Notes: generated by a model from the sequence alone, not told the origin. A DNA stretch of 19,899 bases from W0P28-013 sp051878315 (GCA_051878315.1 JBJEJW010000027.1:1-19899); one strand, 5' to 3'. Positions 1 to 8,014 are shown, counted from the first letter of the stretch. Numbers and translations: made by a program.

Positions 1-773
1 CCACCATCACTAACTGCTATAACACGGGTGCTGTCAGCGGATCTTCTAATGTCGGTGGCGTGTGCGGATCTAATTCTGGAACCATCGGGAACTGCTATTA
101 CATTAGCGGCACAGCCACTGGCGGTATAAATGGTGCGGATGTGGCTGGCTCGGCAGAGGTCAAGACCACAGACGAGTTTAAGAGCGGCGAGGTGACTTAC
201 CTGCTCAACGAAGGCAAAGCCTTCGGCACACAGGTATGGGGGCAGAGGCTGAACTATGACGAATATCCTGTGCTTGATGGTATTCCGGTCTATTACAGAA
301 ACGAAGTTTATACCAATACTTATGGTACTCTGATAGAAGGTACTCAACAAATTACCGCATCAAGCAGCCCGCTTATATGGTACGAGTTTACGCCAACGGA
401 AAGCGGAACGTATCAGTTTAGTGGTACGATGACAGCAGGCAATCTGTATGTTAATACGACAATGACTGCAGATGATTACAAGGACATTACAAACTCGCCT
501 ACCTATGAGTTGACCGCAGGAACCACCTATTATGTGGCGGTAAGTGCTGAACCTGGCAGTTATGATTTGACGATTACAAGGTTTGGTACAACCACCGCAC
601 TCGATGCCGTTGCATCACCGCAAATCTATGCCGTCGATGGTCGCATTGTATGCGCAGGCGAGTGCCGCATCTACGATTTGCTCGGTCGCGACGTAACGCG
701 CTTGAACGGTTCGTTGCATGGCGTGTATGTGGTTAAAGTTGGCGAGGCTGCCGTTAAGGTAGTTGTAAAGTAA
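1..773 (+). CDS. 3' part of a secreted GLUG-repeat protein with T9SS sorting domain (5' truncated by window)
   Basis: The reading frame is open from the left edge (first full codon at base 3) to TAA at 771-773, so the gene begins outside the window. The visible N-terminal part carries GLUG-type repeats, with units such as NCYNTGAVSG and VGGVCGSNSGTIGNCY. These are usual in large surface adhesin-like proteins. The middle (about bases 320-590) resembles a bacterial pre-peptidase C-terminal beta-sandwich (WYEFTPTESGTYQFSG, YELTAGTTYYVAVSA). The last 45 or so residues contain DGRIV, RIYDLLGRDVT and GVYVVKVGEAAVKVVVK, the pattern of a type A C-terminal domain recognised by the type IX secretion system. 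I infer a protein exported to the cell surface; its ligand or substrate cannot be told from this part. GTG at base 60 is only an internal valine codon, not the start. Confidence 0.85.
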   Translation, partial: TITNCYNTGAVSGSSNVGGVCGSNSGTIGNCYYISGTATGGINGADVAGSAEVKTTDEFKSGEVTYLLNEGKAFGTQVWGQRLNYDEYPVLDGIPVYYRNEVYTNTYGTLIEGTQQITASSSPLIWYEFTPTESGTYQFSGTMTAGNLYVNTTMTADDYKDITNSPTYELTAGTTYYVAVSAEPGSYDLTITRFGTTTALDAVASPQIYAVDGRIVCAGECRIYDLLGRDVTRLNGSLHGVYVVKVGEAAVKVVVK

Positions 774-777
774 TGTT

Positions 778-861
778 GTAGGGACGCACTGCGTGCGTCC
801 GGAACATAGAGCATAGATTTTAGAACATAGACAGTAGGGACGTGGCGTGCCGCGTCCCTAC
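778..861. repeat. Pair of REP-like GTAGGGACG palindromes
   Basis: Two hairpins lie just after the stop codon of the preceding gene, and both begin with GTAGGGACG (778-786 and 834-842). The first pairs GGACGCAC (782-789) with GTGCGTCC (793-800) around a 3-base loop. The second pairs 834-846 with 849-861 with one G-T wobble. The spacer holds two copies of AACATAGA (803-810 and 824-831). There is no T-run after either stem, so these look like dispersed intergenic palindromes rather than intrinsic terminators. Confidence 0.6.
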
Positions 862-965
862 GTTTATATCAATCGAAATTGTCCATCGGGCGCACCTTAT
901 CACGGTAGGCCGGTTCGATGCGTCTTTACGCCTTCCAATTCGCAATTCAGAATTTTTTAATCAAC

Positions 966-1002
966 AAAAAAAGGCTGTCTAACCATGCGTTAGGCAGCCT
1001 TT
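966..1002 (-). terminator. Rho-independent terminator of the tRNA-Ser gene
   Basis: On the minus strand an 11-bp stem (arms 990-1000 and 972-982, one G-T wobble) with a 7-base loop is followed by seven T residues (971-965). It lies three bases past the CCA end of the tRNA. Confidence 0.85.
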
Positions 1003-1003
1003 C

Positions 1004-1092
<89 letters not shown>

Positions 1093-1106
1093 GTAGAAAA
1101 GTGGTG

Positions 1107-1137
1107 CAAAGGTACAATTTTTTTTTGTTTCCGCAAA
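1107..1137 (-). promoter_or_regulatory. Promoter of tRNA-Ser
   Basis: Read on the minus strand, TTTG (1137-1134) is followed by 19 bases and then TACCTTTG (1114-1107). This is a full match to the Bacteroidota -33/-7 consensus. It lies about 15 bases upstream of the tRNA 5' end. Confidence 0.8.
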
Positions 1138-1168
1138 ATATTCAATCGTTTTTCTGCGCAAATAGGTT

Positions 1169-3157
1169 TTATTGAAACAGAATGGCTGCTTCCGAAGCAC
1201 CTATTTTCAGTTGTTTCGATACTTGTCCTAACCCGTTTTCGTCAATTTTACCGTTACGGCATACTGCAGTCCATGTGCCGGTAGGCAGCGTGTAGGTCGT
1301 CGGTTTGCGGTTGCCGTTGAAGACGACAAGAATCGTTCGCCACGAGTCGCCGTTGGCATTATTATTCAGGGTGTATGCTACGACATTTTTTGGCGTTTTT
1401 GTGTCGAAAGTCAGATGTTTTGCTACCATCTCGGCCGAGGTCATGCGGAACGCCGGATGGGCCTTGCGCAGCGCAATCAGATTTTTGTAGTAGTCGAACA
1501 GGTCGCGATATTTCGCCTTGCGACTCCAATCGATGGCGTTGATGCTGTCGGGCGAAATGTAACTGTTGTGTACGCCTTTTTTGTCGCGGAAGACCTCTTC
1601 GCCGGCATACATGAACGGTACGCCTTGCGACGTGAATACAATGGTTTGCGCCAATTTGTCCATGGCCAGCAACTCTTGCTCTTTGATGTTCGGGATAGTG
1701 GCTTTCAGTTTATCGACCACGCATGGGTCGTCGTGGCACGACACATAATTGATGGCTTGTGCCGGCGTGGTGGCGTAGGCTGTTTGGCTGTGAATGATTT
1801 GTGTTAAATCGACTTGCGGATGTGCGGTGGCACCCACGATACCGAATTTAATGCTTTCTTCGTAGCCGTTCCCTACAAGGAATCCGCCTTTGTTGCCGTC
1901 CATCCAGTTGCCGCGCAATGCGTCGCGAATGTCGTCGCTGAATACGGCTGTCGGGTAAAACTGCGGTGCGCTTTGTTTCAGGGCACGCACATCTTCGGCC
2001 AAAGGCGAACCGCCTGCTGCCCAGCCTTCGCCGTGCATACTGATGGTCGGGTCGATTTGGTCGAGCGCAGTGCGTATAGCGTTGACTGTTTCGATGTCGT
2101 GTATGCCCATCAGGTCAAAACGGAAACCGTCGATGTGGTATTCCGTAGCCCAATATTTGACGGATTCGACGATGAATTGTCGCATCATCGGACGCTCGGA
2201 AGCGGTTTCGTTGCCGCAACCCGACGAGTTGCCCCACGAACCGTCTTCGTAGAAACGATAGAAATAGTTGGGGACTAACTGATTAAGGTGCGAATCGTAG
2301 CCTACAAACGTGTGGTTGTACACTACGTCCATAATTACGCGTATGCCGTTGGCGTGAAGCGTTTGTATCATTTGCTTCATTTCGCGGATGCGTGTTGCGG
2401 GGTCGTAGGGATTGGTGGAATAACCGCCTTCGGGGACGTTGTAATTTTCAGGGTCGTAGCCCCAATTATAGAAATTGGAGTCGAGTTTCGTTTCGTCAAT
2501 CGAGGCGTAATCGTACGATGGCAAAATCTGAACATGCGTGATACCCAATTCTTTCAGATGGTCGAGCCCGGTTGACTGACCTTGCGGCGAGGTGGTGCCG
2601 CTTTCCGACAGACCTAAAAATTTTCCGGGGAAATGACTGCCAGAAGTGCTGTCGATGGTGAAGTCGCGCATGTGGACTTCGTAAATGACGGCATCGGTGA
2701 AATGTGCCATGGCGGGACGTTGATCGTTTCCCCAATTCTCAGGATTGGTTTTCTGAAAATCGATGATGGCGGCACGGTCGCCGTTGACACCGACGGCTTT
2801 GGCCCAAATGCCGGGTGTTTCGTCGTACCATTGTCCATTCTGAAAGATTTGGAAGGTGTAGAATTTGCCTTCGAGATTTTGCTGTACATTATATGTCCAT
2901 GTGCCCTGTTTGGCGCGACGCATATCGTAAGTGGCTAACGGTTGGTCACTTGTAGCGTCGGCGTAAATATGCAGCCGAACCTGTTCCGCTCCCGGCGACC
3001 ATGTGCGAAAACTTGTGCGCGACGGCGTAAAAGTCGCTCCTAAATCGCAGCCTTCGTACACGGGATATTCATCAACGGAGGTGTAGGTGGGTTGGGTGTT
3101 GCAACTGCAAACGAGCGTTGCAAATACGCAAAGTGCTGAATTGAAAAATCGTTTCAT
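1169..3157 (-). CDS. pulA: Type I pullulanase lipoprotein (glycoside hydrolase family 13)
   Basis: This enzyme cleaves alpha-1,6 branches in pullulan and in starch or glycogen limit dextrins. A lipoprotein signal ends at Cys19 (VCSC), so it is membrane anchored. A CBM48-like beta-sandwich lies at about residues 38-120. The pullulanase signature YNWGYDP is at 230-236. The GH13 regions follow: DVVYNH at 277-282, GFRFDLMG with nucleophile Asp348, HGEGW with acid/base Glu377, and SCHDD with Asp476 as the third catalytic carboxylate. At 662 residues it has the usual length for type I enzymes. No acidic cluster follows Cys19, so a surface location is not indicated. It starts four bases after the stop of the Lnb-like gene, so the two are very likely co-transcribed. 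No terminator of its own is seen before the tRNA promoter. Confidence 0.93.
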   Translation of the reverse strand: MKRFFNSALCVFATLVCSCNTQPTYTSVDEYPVYEGCDLGATFTPSRTSFRTWSPGAEQVRLHIYADATSDQPLATYDMRRAKQGTWTYNVQQNLEGKFYTFQIFQNGQWYDETPGIWAKAVGVNGDRAAIIDFQKTNPENWGNDQRPAMAHFTDAVIYEVHMRDFTIDSTSGSHFPGKFLGLSESGTTSPQGQSTGLDHLKELGITHVQILPSYDYASIDETKLDSNFYNWGYDPENYNVPEGGYSTNPYDPATRIREMKQMIQTLHANGIRVIMDVVYNHTFVGYDSHLNQLVPNYFYRFYEDGSWGNSSGCGNETASERPMMRQFIVESVKYWATEYHIDGFRFDLMGIHDIETVNAIRTALDQIDPTISMHGEGWAAGGSPLAEDVRALKQSAPQFYPTAVFSDDIRDALRGNWMDGNKGGFLVGNGYEESIKFGIVGATAHPQVDLTQIIHSQTAYATTPAQAINYVSCHDDPCVVDKLKATIPNIKEQELLAMDKLAQTIVFTSQGVPFMYAGEEVFRDKKGVHNSYISPDSINAIDWSRKAKYRDLFDYYKNLIALRKAHPAFRMTSAEMVAKHLTFDTKTPKNVVAYTLNNNANGDSWRTILVVFNGNRKPTTYTLPTGTWTAVCRNGKIDENGLGQVSKQLKIGASEAAILFQ

Positions 3158-3161
3158 GTCG

Positions 3162-4340
3162 TTAGTTATTTTTAAGGTTAGTTTTATGTCGTAATAAATA
3201 GGGTATTAAGCGCAGTAGCAGTAGAACGATGATGAACAAATTGGCCGGGTGAAACGTTTGTGGCACGCACCATTGCATTATCAGTCCTATGCCGGTCAGC
3301 AGTGCCATGCAGCCGGCTATGTGGCGTTTGGCTGACACGCCTCGACGTAACGGCGCAATTATGGCAAATACAAGCCATAACGGATTGGCCCACAGCAGAT
3401 TCCAATTGGCGTGTACGAGTGGGTGCATTGAGAAAAACATCAGATAACCGATGACGATACCCGCAATACCGACAATACCGAAGAGTGGCACATCGAACCA
3501 CAGCGAGGTGCGGTGGCGTTTCAGGTCGTACCAAGTGAGCAACGCTCCGGCTATGAGTAGTACGGCAAAAATGGCTGTCGGGCTGAATGGCCATGGCGTA
3601 TTTTCGATGGGAATCGGCGGGTTGTCAACCAAGGTGTGGCGTGCGGCGACCAACGGCACAATTGTGTCGGGTGCAGTCTGTAGCCAAGTGGCATCAAGTT
3701 CGTCGCGCAAACAAAACGGGAATCCGATGGCGCCGTCGTTGCCGGCAGATTGGTCGGCTTCGGCGCCCAAAATCAACGCAATGCCGAACGCTGTCCAATT
3801 ATGCCATCCGATGCATTCGTGTATGATGTCGCGATAAGTGGCATCGGTAGAATAGGTGCAGAGCAGTGGCGCGTCGATTACATGCAGCAACATGTGGTAG
3901 GGGCGTGTAGCGCAGTTGTCGAATACAAAGTTGTAACGATACAAACGATTTTCGGGTCTGTAATTTTCGACGAGTGCGTCAAGAAGTTGCTGTCGTTGAG
4001 GCAAAGTCAGTGTCAGCACTTGCTCGTTGACTGCTGATCCGCGTTGAGCATAATTGTCGATAAAATAGTTCGTGCCACACAACCCAATGGCGTAGTCGGT
4101 GGCGCCTTTGATAAATTTAGGGATGAAAAATTCGGTGTCGAAATCAAATACGCCGTAGTGAAAAATCAAGTCGATGTGTTGTGTGCTGTCGCAGATGCGC
4201 AGTGCTGTGTGGCCAAATCTTTCGTAAACTAATTCGCCCGGGTCGCAGGTGATGAGGCTGATGCGGCTCTGTTCGGTAAGTTGCGCTGTTGCCGAAAGGC
4301 TGCAACACACAAGTAAGAATGAGAGTAGCAATTTTTTCAC
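3162..4340 (-). CDS. Lnb-like membrane protein (PF13387/DUF4105), candidate lipoprotein N-acyltransferase
   Basis: A signal peptide (about residues 1-19, ending SATAQ) precedes a periplasmic domain with family motifs: ITCDPGELVYERFGHTALR (His44), HYGVFDFDT, NYRPENRLYRYNFVFDNCATRP (Cys143). About five membrane helices follow from residue 254, with the conserved HP...NWNLLWANP segment at 306-320. The family was long called DUF4105. Work in Bacteroides showed that a member, Lnb, N-acylates lipoproteins in place of Lnt. His44 and Cys143 are my candidates for the active site, from conservation in the family motifs. The start is GTG at 4340, chosen because it opens exactly on MKKLLLSFLL and no in-frame ATG lies just upstream. 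It follows the glucosaminidase gene by 56 bases and precedes pulA by four. Bacteroidales often carry several paralogues, so the exact role is uncertain. Confidence 0.75.
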   Translation of the reverse strand: MKKLLLSFLLVCCSLSATAQLTEQSRISLITCDPGELVYERFGHTALRICDSTQHIDLIFHYGVFDFDTEFFIPKFIKGATDYAIGLCGTNYFIDNYAQRGSAVNEQVLTLTLPQRQQLLDALVENYRPENRLYRYNFVFDNCATRPYHMLLHVIDAPLLCTYSTDATYRDIIHECIGWHNWTAFGIALILGAEADQSAGNDGAIGFPFCLRDELDATWLQTAPDTIVPLVAARHTLVDNPPIPIENTPWPFSPTAIFAVLLIAGALLTWYDLKRHRTSLWFDVPLFGIVGIAGIVIGYLMFFSMHPLVHANWNLLWANPLWLVFAIIAPLRRGVSAKRHIAGCMALLTGIGLIMQWCVPQTFHPANLFIIVLLLLRLIPYLLRHKTNLKNN

Positions 4341-4396
4341 AGCGTCGTCAGTTTTGAATGTGATTCGGGTGGCGAGCGTCCGGTTTGTGGCTCGTA

Positions 4397-5296
4397 TTAT
4401 TGCAGGCGCAATACCATGCCGACTTTGGCAGGTGTTCCGTAAGATAAGTTGTTCAGTTTGTATAGTTTTTTCAGTTTGATGCCGTAGAGTTGCGAAATGT
4501 CGTGCATCGATTCACCAACAGCCACTTTGTGTGTTTCGTAACGCGGGTCGGCGTGGTTCTTTTTTACCCACAGATAAACGTAGTCTTGTGCGTGGAGCAT
4601 AGTCATATTGTCCATCAAGTCGTTGTAGTACAATAACTTCTTAATTGGGATGTTGAATGCTTTGGCTACATTGTCTATCTTGTCGGGCGTGATGACACGT
4701 ACGCAACGCACACCGTTATTTTCAATCTCGATATATCCCCACAACTGCTCATAGTTGGGCTCGTCTTCGTAGAAGTTTTTCTCCTTTTTCGGGGCTTTGT
4801 CCACCAAATCGTTCAAATTGTAAGTTTCGATGATGCGGATAAGTTTGGCCGGATATTCAGGGTCGGTGGCATAGCCGGCGCGACTCAATCCGTAAGCCCA
4901 CGATTTGTAATCTTTCACATCGTATTGGAATAGAAAAGCGTAGCGTTGGCGTTTCAAAAATTGCGAATGGTCTTCGTACGAGTCGATGACTTTTTTGTAT
5001 TTGCGGAAACATTCGCCCAAACGGTCGTCGTCGTGATAGATGGTGGCGCCGTCCCAATCGCCGGCACACTTGATGCCGAAGTGATTATTCCCTTCGACGG
5101 CTAAACGGCCGCTACCTGCTTGCGATTCGAGCAATGCCTGCGCCATAGTGATGCTGGCCGGAATGTCATGTCGCTCCTGTTCTTTAATGGCCAATTCGGC
5201 ATATTTGTCGATATATGCTTGGAAATCAGCGTTTTTTTGGCCATACACTGCGCACACGACGCTGCAAATGGCTGTAAATAAAATGGATCTCTTCAT
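4397..5296 (-). CDS. Secreted endo-beta-N-acetylglucosaminidase with LysM domains
   Basis: This is a peptidoglycan hydrolase that would cut glycan strands in the periplasm or at septa. ATG at 5296 was chosen because it opens on MKRSILFTAICSVVCAVYGQ, a standard signal peptide. The open frame continues 21 codons upstream but would cover the promoter. The glucosaminidase (FlgJ-like, PF01832) domain spans about residues 27-175. It has the catalytic Glu57 in ALLESQAGSGRLA, then NNHFGIKC at 70-77 and, further on, the WAYGLSRAGYATDPEYPAKL segment. A C-terminal LysM occupies about 253-299 (VAVGESMHDISQLYGIKLKKL). The stretch before it (DNVAKAFNIPIKKLLYYND) looks like a degenerate second LysM. It is the first gene of a likely three-gene unit with the Lnb-like gene and pulA. 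Confidence 0.88.
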   Translation of the reverse strand: MKRSILFTAICSVVCAVYGQKNADFQAYIDKYAELAIKEQERHDIPASITMAQALLESQAGSGRLAVEGNNHFGIKCAGDWDGATIYHDDDRLGECFRKYKKVIDSYEDHSQFLKRQRYAFLFQYDVKDYKSWAYGLSRAGYATDPEYPAKLIRIIETYNLNDLVDKAPKKEKNFYEDEPNYEQLWGYIEIENNGVRCVRVITPDKIDNVAKAFNIPIKKLLYYNDLMDNMTMLHAQDYVYLWVKKNHADPRYETHKVAVGESMHDISQLYGIKLKKLYKLNNLSYGTPAKVGMVLRLQ

Positions 5297-5329
5297 GATT
5301 GTGCAAAAACTATTGAACTGTTCAATTTG

Positions 5330-5360
5330 CAAAAGTACAATAAAAAATTTAATTTGCAAA
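5330..5360 (-). promoter_or_regulatory. Promoter of the glucosaminidase transcription unit
   Basis: On the minus strand TTTG (5360-5357), a 19-base spacer and TACTTTTG (5337-5330) match the Bacteroidota consensus exactly. The expected transcript would have a leader of roughly 25-30 bases before ATG 5296. The motif AATTTGCAAAA occurs twice here, at 5324-5334 and 5351-5361. Confidence 0.75.
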
Positions 5361-5394
5361 ATTCCGTTTCAAAAAAAACTTTCGGGACAAAATG

Positions 5395-5426
5395 TTTGTT
5401 TTGTGTCGCGTTTTTTTGTATTTTTG
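5395..5426 (+). promoter_or_regulatory. Promoter of the split 5'-nucleotidase genes
   Basis: TTTG (5395-5398), a 20-base spacer and TATTTTTG (5419-5426) match the Bacteroidota promoter pattern, 24 bases before ATG 5450. It is divergent from the glucosaminidase promoter within the same 153-base spacer. Confidence 0.7.
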
Positions 5427-5449
5427 CGCACATAAAAAACAAAAAAACA

Positions 5450-6184
5450 ATGAGAAAAATACTTTTAATGATTGCGGCCGTCGCGCTCTTGGGAGCTTGT
5501 CGGCGTGCCAATCCCGAAATCGTATCTGCCGAATTGGTGCCGATAACAGCCGATAGCGTTGTTGCCGATTCGGCTATGTTGCAACTGATTGCGCCTTATA
5601 AGACAGCGCAAGCGGTAGAGATGAACGTCGTTATCGGCGAATCCGATCAACTGATGCGTGCCGAGTTGCCCGAGGGACTGCTCAACGCGTTTGTATCCGA
5701 TGCCATGCTGGCGTTTGGTAATGCACTCAAACCGACCGATATGGCTATTACCAATTTTGGCGGTTTGCGTAACGACCTGCCGCAAGGTGCTGTTACGGTC
5801 GGTCATGTGTTGCAAATCATGCCATTCGACAACGCATTGGTATTCATCGAACTGAAAGGTGCCGATATGCGTCGCTTAGCCGATGCCATCGCAGCCAAAG
5901 GAGGCGAGGTGGAAACCGGCATGACGTTGACCATTCGTAACGGCAAAGCCGAAAATGTATCAGTCGGTGGATGCCCGATTGATGATGAACGTATCTATCG
6001 CATCATCACTACCGATTATTTGTCGTACGGTAGCGACCACCTCGAGCCATTGGCCGATTATACGCACATCGAAGGACTCGGCACCATGTTGCGCGATGCG
6101 TTGACGAACTATATACGTCGCGAAACCGAGGCCGGACATATCATTCATGCAAACCTAAAACATCAAATCCATGTCGAAAAATAA
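5450..6184 (+). CDS. Lipoprotein, stand-alone 5'-nucleotidase C-terminal (substrate-binding) domain
   Basis: The 244-residue protein begins MRKILLMIAAVALLGAC, a lipoprotein signal with lipid Cys17. ATG 5450 is preferred because the promoter lies between it and the upstream in-frame ATG. The rest is a single 5'-nucleotidase C-terminal domain (PF02872). TNFGGLRNDLP (101-111) corresponds to the family's NGGGIR motif, PFDN (125-128) is typical, and TTDYLSYGSDH (187-197) corresponds to the segment carrying the aromatic residue that stacks on the nucleoside base. In UshA-type enzymes this domain follows the metallophosphatase domain in one chain; here it is a separate, earlier gene. It overlaps the next gene by 14 bases, which implies translational coupling. 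I infer that the two lipoproteins form one two-subunit nucleotidase in the envelope. Confidence 0.87.
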   Translation: MRKILLMIAAVALLGACRRANPEIVSAELVPITADSVVADSAMLQLIAPYKTAQAVEMNVVIGESDQLMRAELPEGLLNAFVSDAMLAFGNALKPTDMAITNFGGLRNDLPQGAVTVGHVLQIMPFDNALVFIELKGADMRRLADAIAAKGGEVETGMTLTIRNGKAENVSVGGCPIDDERIYRIITTDYLSYGSDHLEPLADYTHIEGLGTMLRDALTNYIRRETEAGHIIHANLKHQIHVEK

Positions 6185-6989
6185 GTTATTCCCGATAGTT
6201 GCCCTATGCGTGGCATTGGGCTTGACCGCTTGCAACAACCAGCCGCGTCAACTTGTAGTGTTGTGCAGTAACGATACGCACAGCCAAGTGGAACCTTGTG
6301 CCGACGGTATGGGCGGTTATGCTGCACGCAAACACTTCATCGATAGCGTGCGTCGTGTTAACAATAATGTGTTGCTGCTCGATGCCGGCGATATTTTTCA
6401 AGGTACACCCTATTTCAACATGTTCGACGGTCGTCTCGAAATCGAAGCATATAATTTGATGGGGTACGAAGCGACCACGTTTGGCAATCATGAGTTCGAC
6501 AAAGGTATCGACACGTTGGCTGCCCGTGTACGCCAAGCACAATTTCCGTACATCTGCTGTAATTACGACGTGTCGGGTACATCGCTCGACGGCCTGACAC
6601 AGCCGTATGTCGTTTTCGACAAACAAGGCTTGCGCGTGGGTGTACTCGGTTTGGGTGTCGATCCGCAAGGATTGATTCTTGCCGACAATTTTGGCGGTGT
6701 GCGCTATACCGACCCGATAGAAGCGGCCAATCGGTATGCGGCCGTGTTGCGCCACGACGAACAATGTGATTTTGTTATTGCGTTATCGCATTTGGGTTTT
6801 GCCGAACCAGGTTCTATCTCCGATTCATTGGTTGCCGTCAATAGTACCGATATTGATTTGATTGTCGGCGGTCATACGCATGAAGTGCGTGGCGTGTTCG
6901 AAATTCCTAATCGTAATGGTCGCATGATTACCGTGATGCAAACGAGTAAATCGGGCAAGGAAATCGATAAAGTTGTCATTGCATATTGA
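6171..6989 (+). CDS. Lipoprotein metallophosphatase, N-terminal catalytic half of a split 5'-nucleotidase
   Basis: The 272-residue protein has a lipoprotein signal ending LTAC (Cys21). The full set of calcineurin-like metallophosphoesterase motifs follows: SNDTHSQ (Asp35, His37), DAGD (71-74), GNHEFD (105-110), LSHLG (His207) and GGHTH (His235, His237). These bind the two metal ions. The protein stops just after the catalytic domain, so it lacks the C-terminal substrate-binding domain, which the overlapping upstream gene supplies. Likely substrates are 5'-nucleotides or related phosphate esters in the periplasm, giving nucleosides and phosphate. A strong terminator follows. A stand-alone phosphatase with another substrate is possible. 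Confidence 0.88.
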   Translation: MSKNKLFPIVALCVALGLTACNNQPRQLVVLCSNDTHSQVEPCADGMGGYAARKHFIDSVRRVNNNVLLLDAGDIFQGTPYFNMFDGRLEIEAYNLMGYEATTFGNHEFDKGIDTLAARVRQAQFPYICCNYDVSGTSLDGLTQPYVVFDKQGLRVGVLGLGVDPQGLILADNFGGVRYTDPIEAANRYAAVLRHDEQCDFVIALSHLGFAEPGSISDSLVAVNSTDIDLIVGGHTHEVRGVFEIPNRNGRMITVMQTSKSGKEIDKVVIAY

Positions 6990-7058
6990 CCGTTCCTTTC
7001 GTATTTCTGACTATTTCGCCGTTTTGCACGGAATAATTGTGCGCTATTCCCACTTTTC

Positions 7059-7090
7059 AAGCCTGCCTGCGATAGGGAGGCTTTTTTTTT
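7059..7090 (+). terminator. Rho-independent terminator after the split 5'-nucleotidase genes
   Basis: The arms AGCCTGCCT (7060-7068) and AGGGAGGCT (7074-7082) pair with one mismatch and are followed by nine T residues. The site is about 70 bases past the stop codon at 6987-6989. Confidence 0.85.
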
Positions 7091-7123
7091 ATATGCAGAA
7101 AAACGGTTCTTGAGCGTATCGTG

Positions 7124-8014
7124 TCAAAGTTTGTATTTGGCGCGCCATTGTTTGGGGCTGATGCCGAGATGATTGCGAAAATATTTGCCAAAAGCGGATT
7201 GGTCAAAGAAATGCAGTTCTTGGGTTATTTGCGCTATCGTCATATCGGTTTGTATCAACAACGCTTGGGCGTGCCGCAACAATGTTTGCTCTATACACTG
7301 CATAGCCGAATAGCCGATAACCGATTTGACACACGCCGACAGGTATTTGGGCGACAAGTGCAACAAGTCGGCATAGAAAGCCACGTTGTGTTGTTCACGT
7401 ACATGTATTTGCAACAATTTCATGAAACGATTGGTTAACTCCACATTGCGTGAGGGTTTCGGAGCTTCTTCAAGTTGATGCAAATAGTATCCTAATCCGT
7501 AGTAATAGCATTTGATGAGATGGTGCAACATGGCTGCGCGATGCGGATTGTCGGTTTGTGCGATAATGCCTTTAAGCATTTTGTAGCAAGTGATCAAGGC
7601 ATTGTAGGCCGGTGCGTTCAGAAACAGATGAGGGTTATTGCAAACTTGTTGATGAATCCAAAAACCGTTTTCGACATTGAGCCGCGAGACAAAATCGGTT
7701 GACATTAAAATGCAATGTGTTCGATAGTTCGGCGTATAAGATTGAAATTCAAATACTTGTTCTGGAAATACAAACAAGCAATCGTGTGAGCCAACCTCAT
7801 ACTCCTGCATATCGATACGCAGGCGCAAACGACCCTCATCAATCACAATAATCAGATTGTAATCCAATGTACAAGGTATATTCGTTTTCAAATCGCACGA
7901 CGGACATTCGATAAGAATCACCTCGTTATCAAAATTGTTTATCTGTGCGTTTGCCAACCAACGTATCCAACCGGGGTTCAAGGCTTGCGATGTCTTTCTT
8001 GAAAATATCTGCAT
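7124..8014 (-). CDS. AraC-family transcriptional regulator
   Basis: The 296-residue protein has an N-terminal cupin-like sensing region (about 40-120, with NLIIVIDEGRLRLRI and EYEVGSHDCLFVFPEQVFEF). The C-terminal double helix-turn-helix of the AraC/XylS family lies at about 205-294 (VAFYADLLHLSPKYLSACVK, then MTIAQITQELHFFDQSAFGKYFRNHLGISPKQWR). This is the common Bacteroidales domain order and length. It is divergent from the DUF5686 gene, and the 193-base spacer carries both promoters, so it probably controls its neighbours, itself or both. The ligand is unknown. Confidence 0.9.
   Translation of the reverse strand: MQIFSRKTSQALNPGWIRWLANAQINNFDNEVILIECPSCDLKTNIPCTLDYNLIIVIDEGRLRLRIDMQEYEVGSHDCLFVFPEQVFEFQSYTPNYRTHCILMSTDFVSRLNVENGFWIHQQVCNNPHLFLNAPAYNALITCYKMLKGIIAQTDNPHRAAMLHHLIKCYYYGLGYYLHQLEEAPKPSRNVELTNRFMKLLQIHVREQHNVAFYADLLHLSPKYLSACVKSVIGYSAMQCIEQTLLRHAQALLIQTDMTIAQITQELHFFDQSAFGKYFRNHLGISPKQWRAKYKL

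Noticed and set aside
778..861. CRISPR-like repeats
   Set aside because: Only two palindromes with different stems; no regular repeat-spacer units.
5327..5449. Upstream in-frame ATG at 5327 for the 5'-nucleotidase C-terminal domain gene
   Set aside because: The extension would cover both divergent promoters and place 41 residues before a normal lipoprotein signal.
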